Assembly (NCBI RefSeq): GCF_031178445.1
Contig: NZ_JAPSIY010000002.1
Location: 1-64,000 of the forward strand
Direction: 5' to 3'
DNA: 64,000 nt
Source of the DNA: Microbacterium sp.
GTDB lineage: Bacteria; Actinomycetota; Actinomycetes; Actinomycetales; Microbacteriaceae
Shown here piece by piece: positions 25,321-34,072 of this stretch; within the stretch, counting starts at the first letter, position 1, and every line of letters starts with the position of its first letter. Below the pieces are notes generated by a model, which worked only from the letters and a program-made list of their open reading frames with translations, searched no databases and was not told where the DNA came from. The translations under genes were made by a program, and so were the position numbers.

Positions 25321-26637
25321 GTGGGACAGAACATGGAGCGGCTCGGCCGGCTGAAGGCGAACCGCGGGAACATCGTCGCGACGGGTACGCGCGTCGCCCA
25401 GGCCGCGCAGCGCACAGCCGTCGTCACCGTCGTGGGAACGGCCTCAGCCGGCGTCACCAAAGCCGCGCGTACCGAGGGTTTCGAAGGCGATCTCGGCGAG
25501 GTCATTCAGACCAGACTCAAGGCCATTCACGCAGAACTGGAACGATTCGGCAAGTTCCAGTCCGAGCTCGGCGCCGCCATCAACGCGGCCAACGAAGCAC
25601 TGGAAGAGGCCTCGGGCGGCATCGGGGGGCTGCCGGGTACTGAGCTGACACCAGCGCAGAAGAACACGATCGACATGGCGGCGGCCACCGGCAGTCCGGT
25701 CCAGGTGACGCCGGGGACGGCGCTCACGCCGGAGCAGGCGGCCAAGTGGTACCAGGAGCAGGCCGAAGCGGAGCAGGAGGAGGCGGCGCGCAAGCTCACC
25801 GTCGCCCTCGACAAGCGACTGCAGGAAATCATCGATGGCATGCCCACGTCGGAGTACGACCCCGACGAGCCTGATAAGGATCCCTCCGACGACCAGGACG
25901 ATTCGAACTCGCCGACGGTGGACGATCCGCGCACGGGCGGCGGCGGCCCGGGTGTGACGGGGCCTCGAACCGGCCCTGGCGGGAACGGCGGCTATGACGG
26001 ACCGGGCGTCACCGATCCGGGACGCAATGACCCGCCGAGGGTGATCACTCCCGTCTATCCCGACCCGCGAGACCCGGAGGTCTATCCTCCGGTGCGTCCG
26101 AACCCGAACGACCCGGACGGCCCCAACATCGACGGCGGCCCTGACGGCTACGTTCCGGTGAGGCCGCCGGTCGGCGTCACACCTCCCGTCGGCGTCATGC
26201 CTCCAGGCGGGGTCATACCTCCCGGCGGCGGGCTGGTGGCGCCCGGCGGTGTCGGCCTCGTCGGCGGTGTCGGCGGTGTCGGCGGTGCGGCTCTGGCAGG
26301 AGGCGCGGCCAGGGTCGGTGGCGCCGGGCTCGCAGGCGGCGCCGGCCGCATCGGCGGCGTGGGCGGAATCAACGGAGCCGGCGGCACCGCCGGCGGAGCC
26401 GGGGGCGTGGCCGGTGTCGCGCAGACGGGCGCGGCAGGCGGCGGTCGTGGCGGCATGCTCGCAGGGGGAGCCGCCGGAGGCGCAGGCGGTGCCGGAGGCA
26501 AGAAGAACCGGCGGCGCGGTCAGGACCTCCTCGCGTACGAACTCGAGGCCGACGAAGATGACGTCACTCCCGACCTGGGCGAGGCCGGGGCCGCAGGCCG
26601 TTCGGCATCCGACGGACGCGAAGAACTCGGCTGGTAA
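25321..26637 (+). CDS. Gly/Pro-rich putative T7SS substrate with helical N-domain and YxxxE
   Basis: 438 residues from a GTG with a GGAGG site. A helical N-terminal part (1-175) is followed by YDPDE at 179-183, matching the YxxxD/E export signal. Next come an acidic/Pro-rich stretch, a long Gly-rich low-complexity region (about 285-395) and a basic-then-acidic tail (KKNRRRGQDLL, then ELEADEDDVTPD). The layout (helical domain, low-complexity middle, conserved tail) recalls PPE-like and Esp-like T7SS substrates, but no such domain is recognisable. Probably cotranscribed with the gene at 24949. Confidence 0.7.
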   Translation: MGQNMERLGRLKANRGNIVATGTRVAQAAQRTAVVTVVGTASAGVTKAARTEGFEGDLGEVIQTRLKAIHAELERFGKFQSELGAAINAANEALEEASGGIGGLPGTELTPAQKNTIDMAAATGSPVQVTPGTALTPEQAAKWYQEQAEAEQEEAARKLTVALDKRLQEIIDGMPTSEYDPDEPDKDPSDDQDDSNSPTVDDPRTGGGGPGVTGPRTGPGGNGGYDGPGVTDPGRNDPPRVITPVYPDPRDPEVYPPVRPNPNDPDGPNIDGGPDGYVPVRPPVGVTPPVGVMPPGGVIPPGGGLVAPGGVGLVGGVGGVGGAALAGGAARVGGAGLAGGAGRIGGVGGINGAGGTAGGAGGVAGVAQTGAAGGGRGGMLAGGAAGGAGGAGGKKNRRRGQDLLAYELEADEDDVTPDLGEAGAAGRSASDGREELGW

Positions 26638-26656
26638 GCCACTTCCTCTCCAAATG

Positions 26657-26689
26657 ATCCGCCCACCCGCGTACTGCGGGTGGGCGGAT
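26657..26689. terminator. Bidirectional terminator hairpin
   Basis: Perfect 14-bp arms (ATCCGCCCACCCGC and its complement) around a 5-nt loop, between the convergent ends of the genes at 25321 and 26707. Only a short T-rich tail follows. Confidence 0.85.
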
Positions 26690-26706
26690 TCTCGTCTGTG
26701 ACGCGG

Positions 26707-28161
26707 TCAGACCGCGATGACGCGCACGACGCAGTCACCCAGTTGCAGCACCATCCCGGGTACGAGGGTGAACCGCTGGTGAGGCGTCATCGGACCGGAG
26801 CGGCCGTCGCCGGTGCGCAGCGAAGAGCCGTTCCCCGACCCGAGGTCCTCGAACCAGGTCTGACCTCCCACGATGCCGAAGCGGCCATGGGTGCGTGAAA
26901 CGGAGCGATCGCCGTCGGGTACGGCGATGAGTGCTGCATCCGCCCTCTCACCGTCGGGAAGGCTGGGTGCGCGCCCGATGTATCCGGTCCCGCGGACGGG
27001 CACCGTGGTCCCGTCCTGGAACTGCAGTGCGATGACCGGGCCGGCCGGTGCCGCTGCGGGCAGCTCGACCGGGGCCTGTGGCGCGGGGGCTGCTGCCTCC
27101 ATCGGGGCGGCCGGCGCGGCTGGCTGCGGCGCGGCAGCCGCCGCATCCGCACGCTCGACGACCCGGCGGAAGGCGAGCTCGGCATCTCCGCCGAGGATCA
27201 GGACGTCGCCCGGTACGAGGAAGCGCGGGCTGTGCGGCGTGAGCTCTGTGACGGTGCCGCCGAGGTGGCGCACCGACGCGCCGTTGGCCGAGCCGAGGTC
27301 CTGCACCCACAACTGCCCGTCCTCCACGCCGAAGGAGGCGTGGGTGCGGGAGAGTGAGCGGGCGCCATCCGGCACGCGCACCAGGATGGCGTCAGGGATC
27401 GACTCGGGTGCGCGTGGTGCGCGCCCGATGAAGCCCAGACCCGTGGCCCGGATCACCGTGCCGTCGCCGAGCTCGAACACGGGCACCGTGCCGGGGCCTG
27501 ACGCGACAGCAGGAGCCGGCTCGGGAGTGGCGGCCGTGGCCGGCGCAGCCGGCGCGGCGCGCTCGGGCACGGGCATGGCCACCGTCCGCGGGCCGACGGG
27601 CGCTCGCGTGATGAGGCTCTGTCGCGACGGCAGCGGCTCCGGCGCAGCCGACGGGTCGTCCAGCCGCGTGACCCGTGCTTCGAGCTGCGCAGTACCCCCG
27701 ATCTCGGCGGTCGTCGACCCGCGCACCTTGCCGACATCGATCACGCGTGCACGGGCGACTCCGTCCAGGGCGCCGGAGGCAGCGAGGCTGACGGGAAGCA
27801 GGATCGGAATCGCATGCGAGAGGCCCATGAGCAGGCTGCGCAGAAGGAGACCACCGGCGCCGACGCTGAGCAGACTGTCTCGTCGCACGGTGCGGATGCC
27901 GCAGATCAGGTTCCCCGGAGTCGCGCCCGTGTGCCCCTCCCACACCCAGCCGATCGCCCACAGCTCCACCACGGCGACGGCCGTGAGCAGCAGCGATCCT
28001 GTGAGCAGCCAGACGGTCACGCCGATGGCTGCGACGATCGCGAAGTCGATGAGGTAGGCGCCGGCTCGCTTGCCGGCGGAGGCGTTCACACGTGCTGTGC
28101 CGGGATGGCCGGAGCGGAGCATCGTCGCCGCGGGAGGCGCGGCCGGAGGGGAGAGGGTCAC
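26707..28161 (-). CDS. RDD membrane protein with two FHA domains
   Basis: 484 residues from a GTG overlapping the upstream stop by 4 bases. The RDD membrane domain (about 25-140) contains RAGAYLIDFAIV and GHTGATPGNLICGI. A linker leads to FHA 1 (about 225-330: FIGRAPRAP, SLSRTHASF, SANGASV) and FHA 2 (about 380-484: YIGRAPSLP, SVSRTHGRF, SGNGSSL). Both keep the Ser-Arg-x-His and Asn-Gly pattern for phosphothreonine binding. This is a larger sibling of the RDD-FHA protein at 9554-10912. It is transcribed with the second EccD-like gene, so it probably connects kinase signalling to the secretion membrane complex. Confidence 0.87.
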   Translation of the reverse strand: MTLSPPAAPPAATMLRSGHPGTARVNASAGKRAGAYLIDFAIVAAIGVTVWLLTGSLLLTAVAVVELWAIGWVWEGHTGATPGNLICGIRTVRRDSLLSVGAGGLLLRSLLMGLSHAIPILLPVSLAASGALDGVARARVIDVGKVRGSTTAEIGGTAQLEARVTRLDDPSAAPEPLPSRQSLITRAPVGPRTVAMPVPERAAPAAPATAATPEPAPAVASGPGTVPVFELGDGTVIRATGLGFIGRAPRAPESIPDAILVRVPDGARSLSRTHASFGVEDGQLWVQDLGSANGASVRHLGGTVTELTPHSPRFLVPGDVLILGGDAELAFRRVVERADAAAAAPQPAAPAAPMEAAAPAPQAPVELPAAAPAGPVIALQFQDGTTVPVRGTGYIGRAPSLPDGERADAALIAVPDGDRSVSRTHGRFGIVGGQTWFEDLGSGNGSSLRTGDGRSGPMTPHQRFTLVPGMVLQLGDCVVRVIAV

Positions 28162-29495
28162 AGGAAGACCTCCAGAATCTGCCCGGCGATTCCCGAGCCG
28201 TACACGAGGGCCGCCGGTGCGAGGGCCAGCAGGATTCCCTCGATGATGTCGCCCGTTCGCGACCATGCCAGTGAGCGCCAGTCCCGGGCGAGCGGGACGG
28301 TCATGCACCCGACGAGGATCCCGCTCAACACCAGCGCGAGTGCGACCAGAAGCGGGTTGACGTGCAGAGCTGCGATGACCGCGATGCTCGCGAGAACCGA
28401 GATCACCGCGCCGGTGACCAGCGCCGCACCCCGCGCCAGGCCGTCTCGCAACTTGCGCGAGGTCAGCAGGAAGTAGCCGCCGATCCCGAACGATCCGCCC
28501 AGGAGGCACCACGTCTCGATCGTCCCCTGACCGATGTTCAGCAGTGTGTACAGCGTCGAGAGCAGCGCCAGCGCGCACGCTGTGACGGTGCCGGCTTCCG
28601 AGCGTCGCCTGGCGAGCAGGAACCGGTGGGCGGCACGATCGGCGTGAATCGGCGACGGCTCGGCCGGCGGGCGCGCACGGATCCCCTGCGCGTCGCGGAT
28701 CACGAAGGGGGTGTCGATCAGGTCGTCGGGGTCGACATCGAGGGCGCTCCCACGCATGTAGTGGAAGATCGGCACCGCGCAGGCGGCCTGCACGGCGGTG
28801 ATCGCCGCGGCCGGCACGTCGGCGATGAACGCGGCGGCGTTCAGGACGGCGAACACCGACCACAGCGAGGCGATGACGGCGGTGGCGCCTGCCGATTCGC
28901 GATCGCGTGCGCGGGCCAGCGCGTGCCGGATGCAGGCCGCGGTGGCGCCTGCCACCATTCCGGTCGCCATCATCGCGCCCGCGTCGCGGAAGCCCGCGAT
29001 GGCGATCGCTCCGGCCCCCGCAGCGAGAAGGGGAGCGAAGAAGGCGACATAGGCGTTCTCATCGCCCACCGGCTGGGCGAGCAGACCGATCGCGCCCGCG
29101 AGCAGCACCGCAACCGAGGTCAGGATGCTGGCCGGGGTCGGAGCGAAGAGGGTGCAGACGACGAGGCCGAGGCCGACGGCCAGCAGCAGGCACAGCGCCG
29201 TCCAGCGTTCGCGACCGGACGCTGTTCGCGATGCGGTCTCCTTCGTACGCGGAGCCTTGCCGCCGGCGGACTCGGCGGTGCGGTCGAACAGCCAGATCAC
29301 CCCGCCGTCACCGGGCGTGACCGACACTTCGCTGTCGAGCTCGATGGCCGCGCCGGACGTGGTCGTGCTGACGTACCTCTTCAGGTCGACCCCGCCGACG
29401 GTCAGCAGCTCCGCGACCGTCGAGTCGGCGGGGACGACGAGATCGTGACGGCTGTGAGCATCCGCGACGGTGAGACGAATTGTCTTCGCTGACAT
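28158..29495 (-). CDS. Second EccD-like T7SS membrane protein
   Basis: 445 residues, start ATG at 29495 preceded by GAGGGG at a good distance. The N-terminal ubiquitin-like domain (1-75: IRLTVADAHSRHDLVVPADS) leads to a charged linker and about eleven membrane helices from residue 97. This is the EccD architecture, but divergent in sequence from the eccD at 15585. EccD works as a dimer in mycobacterial ESX complexes, so two different EccD subunits could form a heterodimer here; that is inference. It is read divergently from eccC with overlapping promoter elements. Confidence 0.83.
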   Translation of the reverse strand: MSAKTIRLTVADAHSRHDLVVPADSTVAELLTVGGVDLKRYVSTTTSGAAIELDSEVSVTPGDGGVIWLFDRTAESAGGKAPRTKETASRTASGRERWTALCLLLAVGLGLVVCTLFAPTPASILTSVAVLLAGAIGLLAQPVGDENAYVAFFAPLLAAGAGAIAIAGFRDAGAMMATGMVAGATAACIRHALARARDRESAGATAVIASLWSVFAVLNAAAFIADVPAAAITAVQAACAVPIFHYMRGSALDVDPDDLIDTPFVIRDAQGIRARPPAEPSPIHADRAAHRFLLARRRSEAGTVTACALALLSTLYTLLNIGQGTIETWCLLGGSFGIGGYFLLTSRKLRDGLARGAALVTGAVISVLASIAVIAALHVNPLLVALALVLSGILVGCMTVPLARDWRSLAWSRTGDIIEGILLALAPAALVYGSGIAGQILEVFL

Positions 29496-29530
29496 GCCCC
29501 AGCCCCTCGACGATCCTCGGCACGACACCG

Positions 29531-29567
29531 TTTCATGCCCGCATCCTGCCACAATAGTATGCGACTC
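29531..29567. promoter_or_regulatory. Overlapping divergent promoters between the EccD-like gene and eccC
   Basis: TAGTAT (29555-29560) is a -10 for eccC, about 27 nt before its GTG. On the other strand the same bases read TACTAT or TATTGT, a -10 for the EccD-like gene with a leader of about 50 nt. Polymerase could bind in only one direction at a time, which would balance the two units. Confidence 0.45.
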
Positions 29568-29581
29568 GAGGAGGGCCCGTC

Positions 29582-32500
29582 GTGAGCAACACCACCAGCC
29601 GCCGTGCGCCGAAACCGCCGGCAGGCGGGCAGCTGACGCTGCAGCAGGCGCCGGAGCTCCCGAAGCCCGAGGGGGCCTCCAACACCCTGATGATGGCGCT
29701 GCCGATGGTGGGCAGTCTCGGTTCCGTCGCGGTGCTCTCCCTCACGCAGGGCGGCGACGCGACCCGCACGTACATCATGGGCGGGATGTTCCTGTTCATG
29801 GCGCTGTCCATGGTCGGCGGGCAGATGTGGCGGCAGAAGTCGCAGCACTCCACCAACGTCGAGAACACCCGCCGGGAGTACCTCGCGTACCTTGCGGAGA
29901 CGAGGGATGCGGTTCGCGAGGTGGCGACGCGCCAGCGGCGGTACGAGGAATGGATGCTGCCGGCGCCCGAGACCCTCCCGTTCATCGTCGAGGAGGGCTC
30001 GCGGGTGTGGGAGCGCACCGCCGGCGAGAAGGAGCTGCTGGTGGCGAGGCTGGGAACGGCGACGCAGCCGCTCGCGATGACGCTCGACGAGGCGCCGATC
30101 CCCGCGCTTGCGCAGCTCGACCCCGTCAGCGCCTCGGCCGCGCATCGCTTCGTGCTCACACACGACCAGGTTCCCGACCTGCCGTTCGCCATCGACATCG
30201 CCACCTGTGCGCGCCTCGAGGCGACGGGCGACACGGTGCGCGCGCGAGGCCTGGTTCGTGCCCTCGTGATGCACCTGGCGACGTTCGCCGCGCCCGAGGA
30301 CCTGCAGATCGCCGTGATCGCGTCGGGGGAGGACCTGCCGTACTGGGAGTGGATGAAGTGGCTCCCGCATGCGCAGTCCGACAGCGTCTCGGATGCGGTC
30401 GGCGGCGCCCGCCGCATCGGCTCGTCGTGGTCGGACGTCGAACCGCTCCTGACCGATCTCCGCTCCCGCGGGCCGGTCAGCGGGCAGGGCGCCGGCGCCC
30501 TGCCCCACGTGGTGGTCATCACCGACGGCGTGGAGCTGCCGAGGGGCAACCCGCTGACGGAGGAGGGCGGCATCGACGGCGTGACCGTCGTCGACATCCC
30601 GCGCTCGTGGGCCGAGCTCACCGACCCGTACACGATCCGGTTGGTCATCGAAGGCTCGGACGACGGCGCCCCGCAGCTGACCGTCGCGCGTCGCGGCGCA
30701 GGCGTCGTGCACGCGGCGCCGGACTTCCTCGGCATCGCATCGGCCGAGGCGGTCGCCCGCCGGCTCACCGGCCTGGTCGAGGCGGTGGAGGACGAGGAGG
30801 CCGCGGGAGGCGGAGCGCGCACGATCTCGGCCGAGCTCACCGATCTGCTCGGTCTGCCCGATGTGCGCGACTTCGACCCCGAGCTGGCCTGGAAGCCCCG
30901 CTCGGCGCGTGATCGGCTGCGGGTTCCCATCGGGCTCACGGCATCCGGTCAGCCGATGATCCTCGACATCAAGGAGTCGGCGCAGCAGGGCATGGGCCCG
31001 CACGGCATGCTGATCGGCGCGACCGGTTCGGGAAAGTCCGAGGTGCTGCGCACGCTCGTGCTGTCGCTGGCGATGACGCATTCGTCCGAGGCGCTGAACT
31101 TCGTGCTGATCGACTTCAAGGGCGGTGCGACCTTCGCGGGCATGGCGGACATGCCCCACGTTTCGGCGGTGATCACCAACCTCGGCGACGACCTGACGCT
31201 GGTCGACCGCATGCAGGACGCGATCCAGGGTGAGATGACGCGCCGGCAGGAGCTGCTGCGCGATGCGGGCAACTTCGCGAACGTCACCGACTACGAGGCG
31301 GCGCGCAAGGGCGGGCGCACCGATCTCAAGCCGCTCCCCGCTCTGCTCATCGTCGCGGACGAGTTCTCCGAGCTGCTCGCAGCCAAGCCCGACTTCACCG
31401 AGCTCTTCGTCGCCATCGGTCGACTGGGTCGATCGCTGCAGGTCCACCTGCTGCTGTCGACGCAGCGCCTGGAGGAGGGCAAGCTGCGCGGGCTCGACTC
31501 GCACCTGTCGTACCGGATCGGCCTGAAGACGTTCTCCGGCGCCGACTCGCGCGCAGTGATCGGAGTGCCGGACGCGTTCACGCTGCCGGGCGGCGGCGGG
31601 CACGGCATCCTGAAGTCGGATGCCGAGACCCTGACCCAGTTCCGGGCGGCGTACGTCTCCGCCCCGCCGAAGACGCGCCGGCGGCGGCCGGGCTCCGTAC
31701 CGGAGACTGCCGAGACCGAACAGCCGGTCCGCGCGATCGAGGCGAGGGCCTTCACGGCCGCGCCGGTCGTCGTGCAGGAGACGCCGGCGGAGCAGTCTGC
31801 GGAACCGGCAGCGCCCAGCAACGAGCCTGCCGAGAAGCGGGTGACGTTCGACATCGCGGTGTCGCGGATGAAGGGCAAGAGCATCCCCGCGCATCAGGTG
31901 TGGCTGCCGCCGCTGGATGTGCCTGCCACGTTCGACGAGATGCTGGGCGACCTGGCCGAGCATCCCGAACTCGGATTGATCTCGCGACGCTGGCGGGAGG
32001 CCGGCCCGCTCACGCTCCCGCTCGGCATCGTCGACCGTCCGCTCGAGCAGCGTCGCGACAGCCTGGTCATGAGCCTGGTGGGCGCGGGCGGTCACCTCGC
32101 CATCGTCGGTGGCGCCCGCAGCGGCAAGAGCACGCTCGCACGCAGCGTGCTGACGGGCATCGCGCTGACCCACACTCCGCTCGAGGTGCAGTTCTACGTG
32201 ATGGACTTCGGCGGCGGCACGTTCTCGCCGTTCGCGAAGATGGCGCATGTCGCGGGCGTCGCGGGCAGGAACCAGCCCGATGTGCTGAGGCGCATGTTCC
32301 AAGAGGTGCTCGGGATCGTGAACGCCCGTGAGCGGTACTTCACCGCCAACGGCATCGACTCCATCGAGACGTACCGCAGGCTGCGCGCGCAGGGCAGGGC
32401 GGATGACGGCTACGGCGACGTCTTCCTGCTGATCGACGGATGGCCGACGATCCGGTCGGAGTTCGACGAGATGGAGTTCGAGATCCAGGCACTCGCCGGG

Positions 32501-33583
32501 CGCGCGCTCACCTTCGGTGTGCACCTGGTGGTCACGACGACGCGCTGGATGGACTTCCGCACCGCGATCCGCGACACCTTCGGTTCGAAGCTCGAGCTCC
32601 GCCTCGGCGACACCAGCGACTCCGAGATCGACCGCAAGATCGCCGTCAACGTCCCTCAGGGGCGCCCCGGTCGCGGTCTCGCGCCGTCGAAGCACCACAT
32701 GCTCACTGCCCTGCCGAGGATCGACGGCTCCGGCGACCCGCAGACGCTGAGCGAGGGGGTCGAGGACCTCATCGAGCGCGTGAACGCGGCCTGGAAGGGC
32801 CCTCGTGCCCCGAAACTGCGTCTGCTGCCCGAGATGCTGGAGCTGGCCGAACTGCGGCGCCGAGCCGATGGCACGCCACGCGAGAAGCAGGTGCTGCTGG
32901 GCGTCGACGAGGCCGAGCTCGCCCCGACCACGTTCGACGTGCGGCGCAACCCGCATCTCTACCTGTTCGGCGACAGCCAGTCGGGCAAGTCGAGTTTCCT
33001 GCGCGGGTTCGCCCAGGAGGTCATGCGCACGATGTCACCGAAGCAGGCGCAGTTCTTCGTCGTCGACTATCGACGTGCGCTTCTGGCGGAGATCCCCGAG
33101 GAGTATCTCGCCGGTTACTTCACCACGGCAGACCAGGCGGCGGAAGAGCTCGCCGGCCTCACCGACTATCTGCGCAGTCGCATGCCGGGGCCCGACATCA
33201 CCCCGCAGCAGCTGCGTGAGCGCTCCTGGTGGTCGGGCGCCGAGGTGTTCATCCTCGTCGACGACTACGACCTGGTGGCTACGCAGTCGGGCAACCCGAT
33301 CGCCGTGCTGCAGCCGCTGCTCGCGCAGGCCTCCGACGTCGGGCTGCATCTCACGATCGCCAGACGCGCGGGCGGTGCATCGCGCGCCACGTACGAGCCC
33401 GTGATGCAGACGCTGCGGGATCTCGCCTCACCCGGCATCCTGCTGTCGGGAAGCCCCGACGAGGGCCAGCTGATCGGGAACATCAAGGCCACGCCGGCCG
33501 TGCCAGGCCGGGCGAAGGTGATCACCCGCGAGCGCGGACTCGAGATCATGCAGCTCGCGTACGCTCCCTCATCGCAGCTGTGA
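29582..33583 (+). CDS. eccC: T7SS motor ATPase EccC (three FtsK/SpoIIIE domains)
   Basis: 1333 residues from a GTG with a strong GAGGAGGG site. Two membrane helices lie at about 36-80. Three ATPase modules follow with Walker A GATGSGKS (Lys485), GGARSGKS (Lys849) and GDSQSGKS (Lys1136). Walker B is complete only in module 1 (LIVADEFSELL); modules 2 and 3 read FLLIDGW and FILVDDYDL. This is as in known EccC proteins, where the first ATPase drives transport and the last recognises substrate tails. It is a single chain, unlike the split EccCa/EccCb of ESX-1. The WXG100 pair follows 159 bases downstream. Confidence 0.96.
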   Translation: MSNTTSRRAPKPPAGGQLTLQQAPELPKPEGASNTLMMALPMVGSLGSVAVLSLTQGGDATRTYIMGGMFLFMALSMVGGQMWRQKSQHSTNVENTRREYLAYLAETRDAVREVATRQRRYEEWMLPAPETLPFIVEEGSRVWERTAGEKELLVARLGTATQPLAMTLDEAPIPALAQLDPVSASAAHRFVLTHDQVPDLPFAIDIATCARLEATGDTVRARGLVRALVMHLATFAAPEDLQIAVIASGEDLPYWEWMKWLPHAQSDSVSDAVGGARRIGSSWSDVEPLLTDLRSRGPVSGQGAGALPHVVVITDGVELPRGNPLTEEGGIDGVTVVDIPRSWAELTDPYTIRLVIEGSDDGAPQLTVARRGAGVVHAAPDFLGIASAEAVARRLTGLVEAVEDEEAAGGGARTISAELTDLLGLPDVRDFDPELAWKPRSARDRLRVPIGLTASGQPMILDIKESAQQGMGPHGMLIGATGSGKSEVLRTLVLSLAMTHSSEALNFVLIDFKGGATFAGMADMPHVSAVITNLGDDLTLVDRMQDAIQGEMTRRQELLRDAGNFANVTDYEAARKGGRTDLKPLPALLIVADEFSELLAAKPDFTELFVAIGRLGRSLQVHLLLSTQRLEEGKLRGLDSHLSYRIGLKTFSGADSRAVIGVPDAFTLPGGGGHGILKSDAETLTQFRAAYVSAPPKTRRRRPGSVPETAETEQPVRAIEARAFTAAPVVVQETPAEQSAEPAAPSNEPAEKRVTFDIAVSRMKGKSIPAHQVWLPPLDVPATFDEMLGDLAEHPELGLISRRWREAGPLTLPLGIVDRPLEQRRDSLVMSLVGAGGHLAIVGGARSGKSTLARSVLTGIALTHTPLEVQFYVMDFGGGTFSPFAKMAHVAGVAGRNQPDVLRRMFQEVLGIVNARERYFTANGIDSIETYRRLRAQGRADDGYGDVFLLIDGWPTIRSEFDEMEFEIQALAGRALTFGVHLVVTTTRWMDFRTAIRDTFGSKLELRLGDTSDSEIDRKIAVNVPQGRPGRGLAPSKHHMLTALPRIDGSGDPQTLSEGVEDLIERVNAAWKGPRAPKLRLLPEMLELAELRRRADGTPREKQVLLGVDEAELAPTTFDVRRNPHLYLFGDSQSGKSSFLRGFAQEVMRTMSPKQAQFFVVDYRRALLAEIPEEYLAGYFTTADQAAEELAGLTDYLRSRMPGPDITPQQLRERSWWSGAEVFILVDDYDLVATQSGNPIAVLQPLLAQASDVGLHLTIARRAGGASRATYEPVMQTLRDLASPGILLSGSPDEGQLIGNIKATPAVPGRAKVITRERGLEIMQLAYAPSSQL

Positions 33584-33612
33584 CGAGGGGTTCAGGCATG
33601 GGCAGGCCTGCG

Positions 33613-33657
33613 TGGGCAGAGCTACCCATAGGCATCCCCGGGCGTGAACCGTAAGGT
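33613..33657 (+). promoter_or_regulatory. Shared T7SS promoter module, copy C
   Basis: TGGGCA-gagc-TACCCA (33613-33628) is the weaker version of the palindrome at copies A and B. The TAAGGT -10 (33652-33657) again starts 39 nt after its first base. Here the leader is longer (about 80 nt) and contains a GGCCCTCAGGGC-like stem, so the WXG100 genes may have extra mRNA-level control. Confidence 0.6.
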
Positions 33658-33742
33658 GTTAGTTGTCGCCGGAGATCGGCGTCACGGCCCTCAGGGCTGA
33701 AAGAGATTCAGGGCGAACACGCCCTCAGACCAGGAGGTGACC

Positions 33743-34054
33743 GTGAACACACAAGTCTCCGCAGCGGATGGTGCTCTGCAGCGTGGTGCCAAGATCGTCA
33801 GCGACTCGAAGCAGCAGATCGTCACTGAGCTGAACGCGATCCAGAACAAGCTCTCCGGCATCGGTGCGGCATGGGCCGGATCGGGTTCGAACGCGTTCCA
33901 GGCGACGTTCGCCCAGTGGCAGGAGAAGTCGCGCAGGATCACGAACACGCTCGACCAGTTCGAGCAGAACCTGCTCGACTCGCAGACGACGTACACCGCC
34001 ACCGACGACGCGTCGGCGCAGTCGCACACGAAGTTCCAGGGCCGTCTCGGCTGA
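33743..34054 (+). CDS. WXG100 family protein with YxxxD export signal
   Basis: 103 residues. I chose the GTG at 33743 because AGGAGG (33732-33737) is well placed for it and overlaps the alternative GTG at 33737. Helix-turn-helix hairpin with Trp44-Ala-Gly46 at the turn (AAWAGSGSNAF) and YTATD at 84-88, the C-terminal YxxxD signal that targets ESX pairs to EccC. It is an EsxA/EsxB-type small secreted protein and pairs with the next gene product. Confidence 0.94.
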   Translation: MNTQVSAADGALQRGAKIVSDSKQQIVTELNAIQNKLSGIGAAWAGSGSNAFQATFAQWQEKSRRITNTLDQFEQNLLDSQTTYTATDDASAQSHTKFQGRLG

Positions 34055-34072
34055 GGCCGGAGAGGAAACATC

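Noticed and set aside
29402..32956. Minus-strand open frame of almost 1200 codons opposite eccC
   Set aside because: Shadow of eccC; low-complexity Arg/Gly/Leu-rich translation without motifs, and the sense frame has three Walker A sites.
33737..34054. Earlier GTG (33737) as start of the first WXG100 gene
   Set aside because: It overlaps the AGGAGG ribosome binding site; GTG 33743 is correctly spaced.
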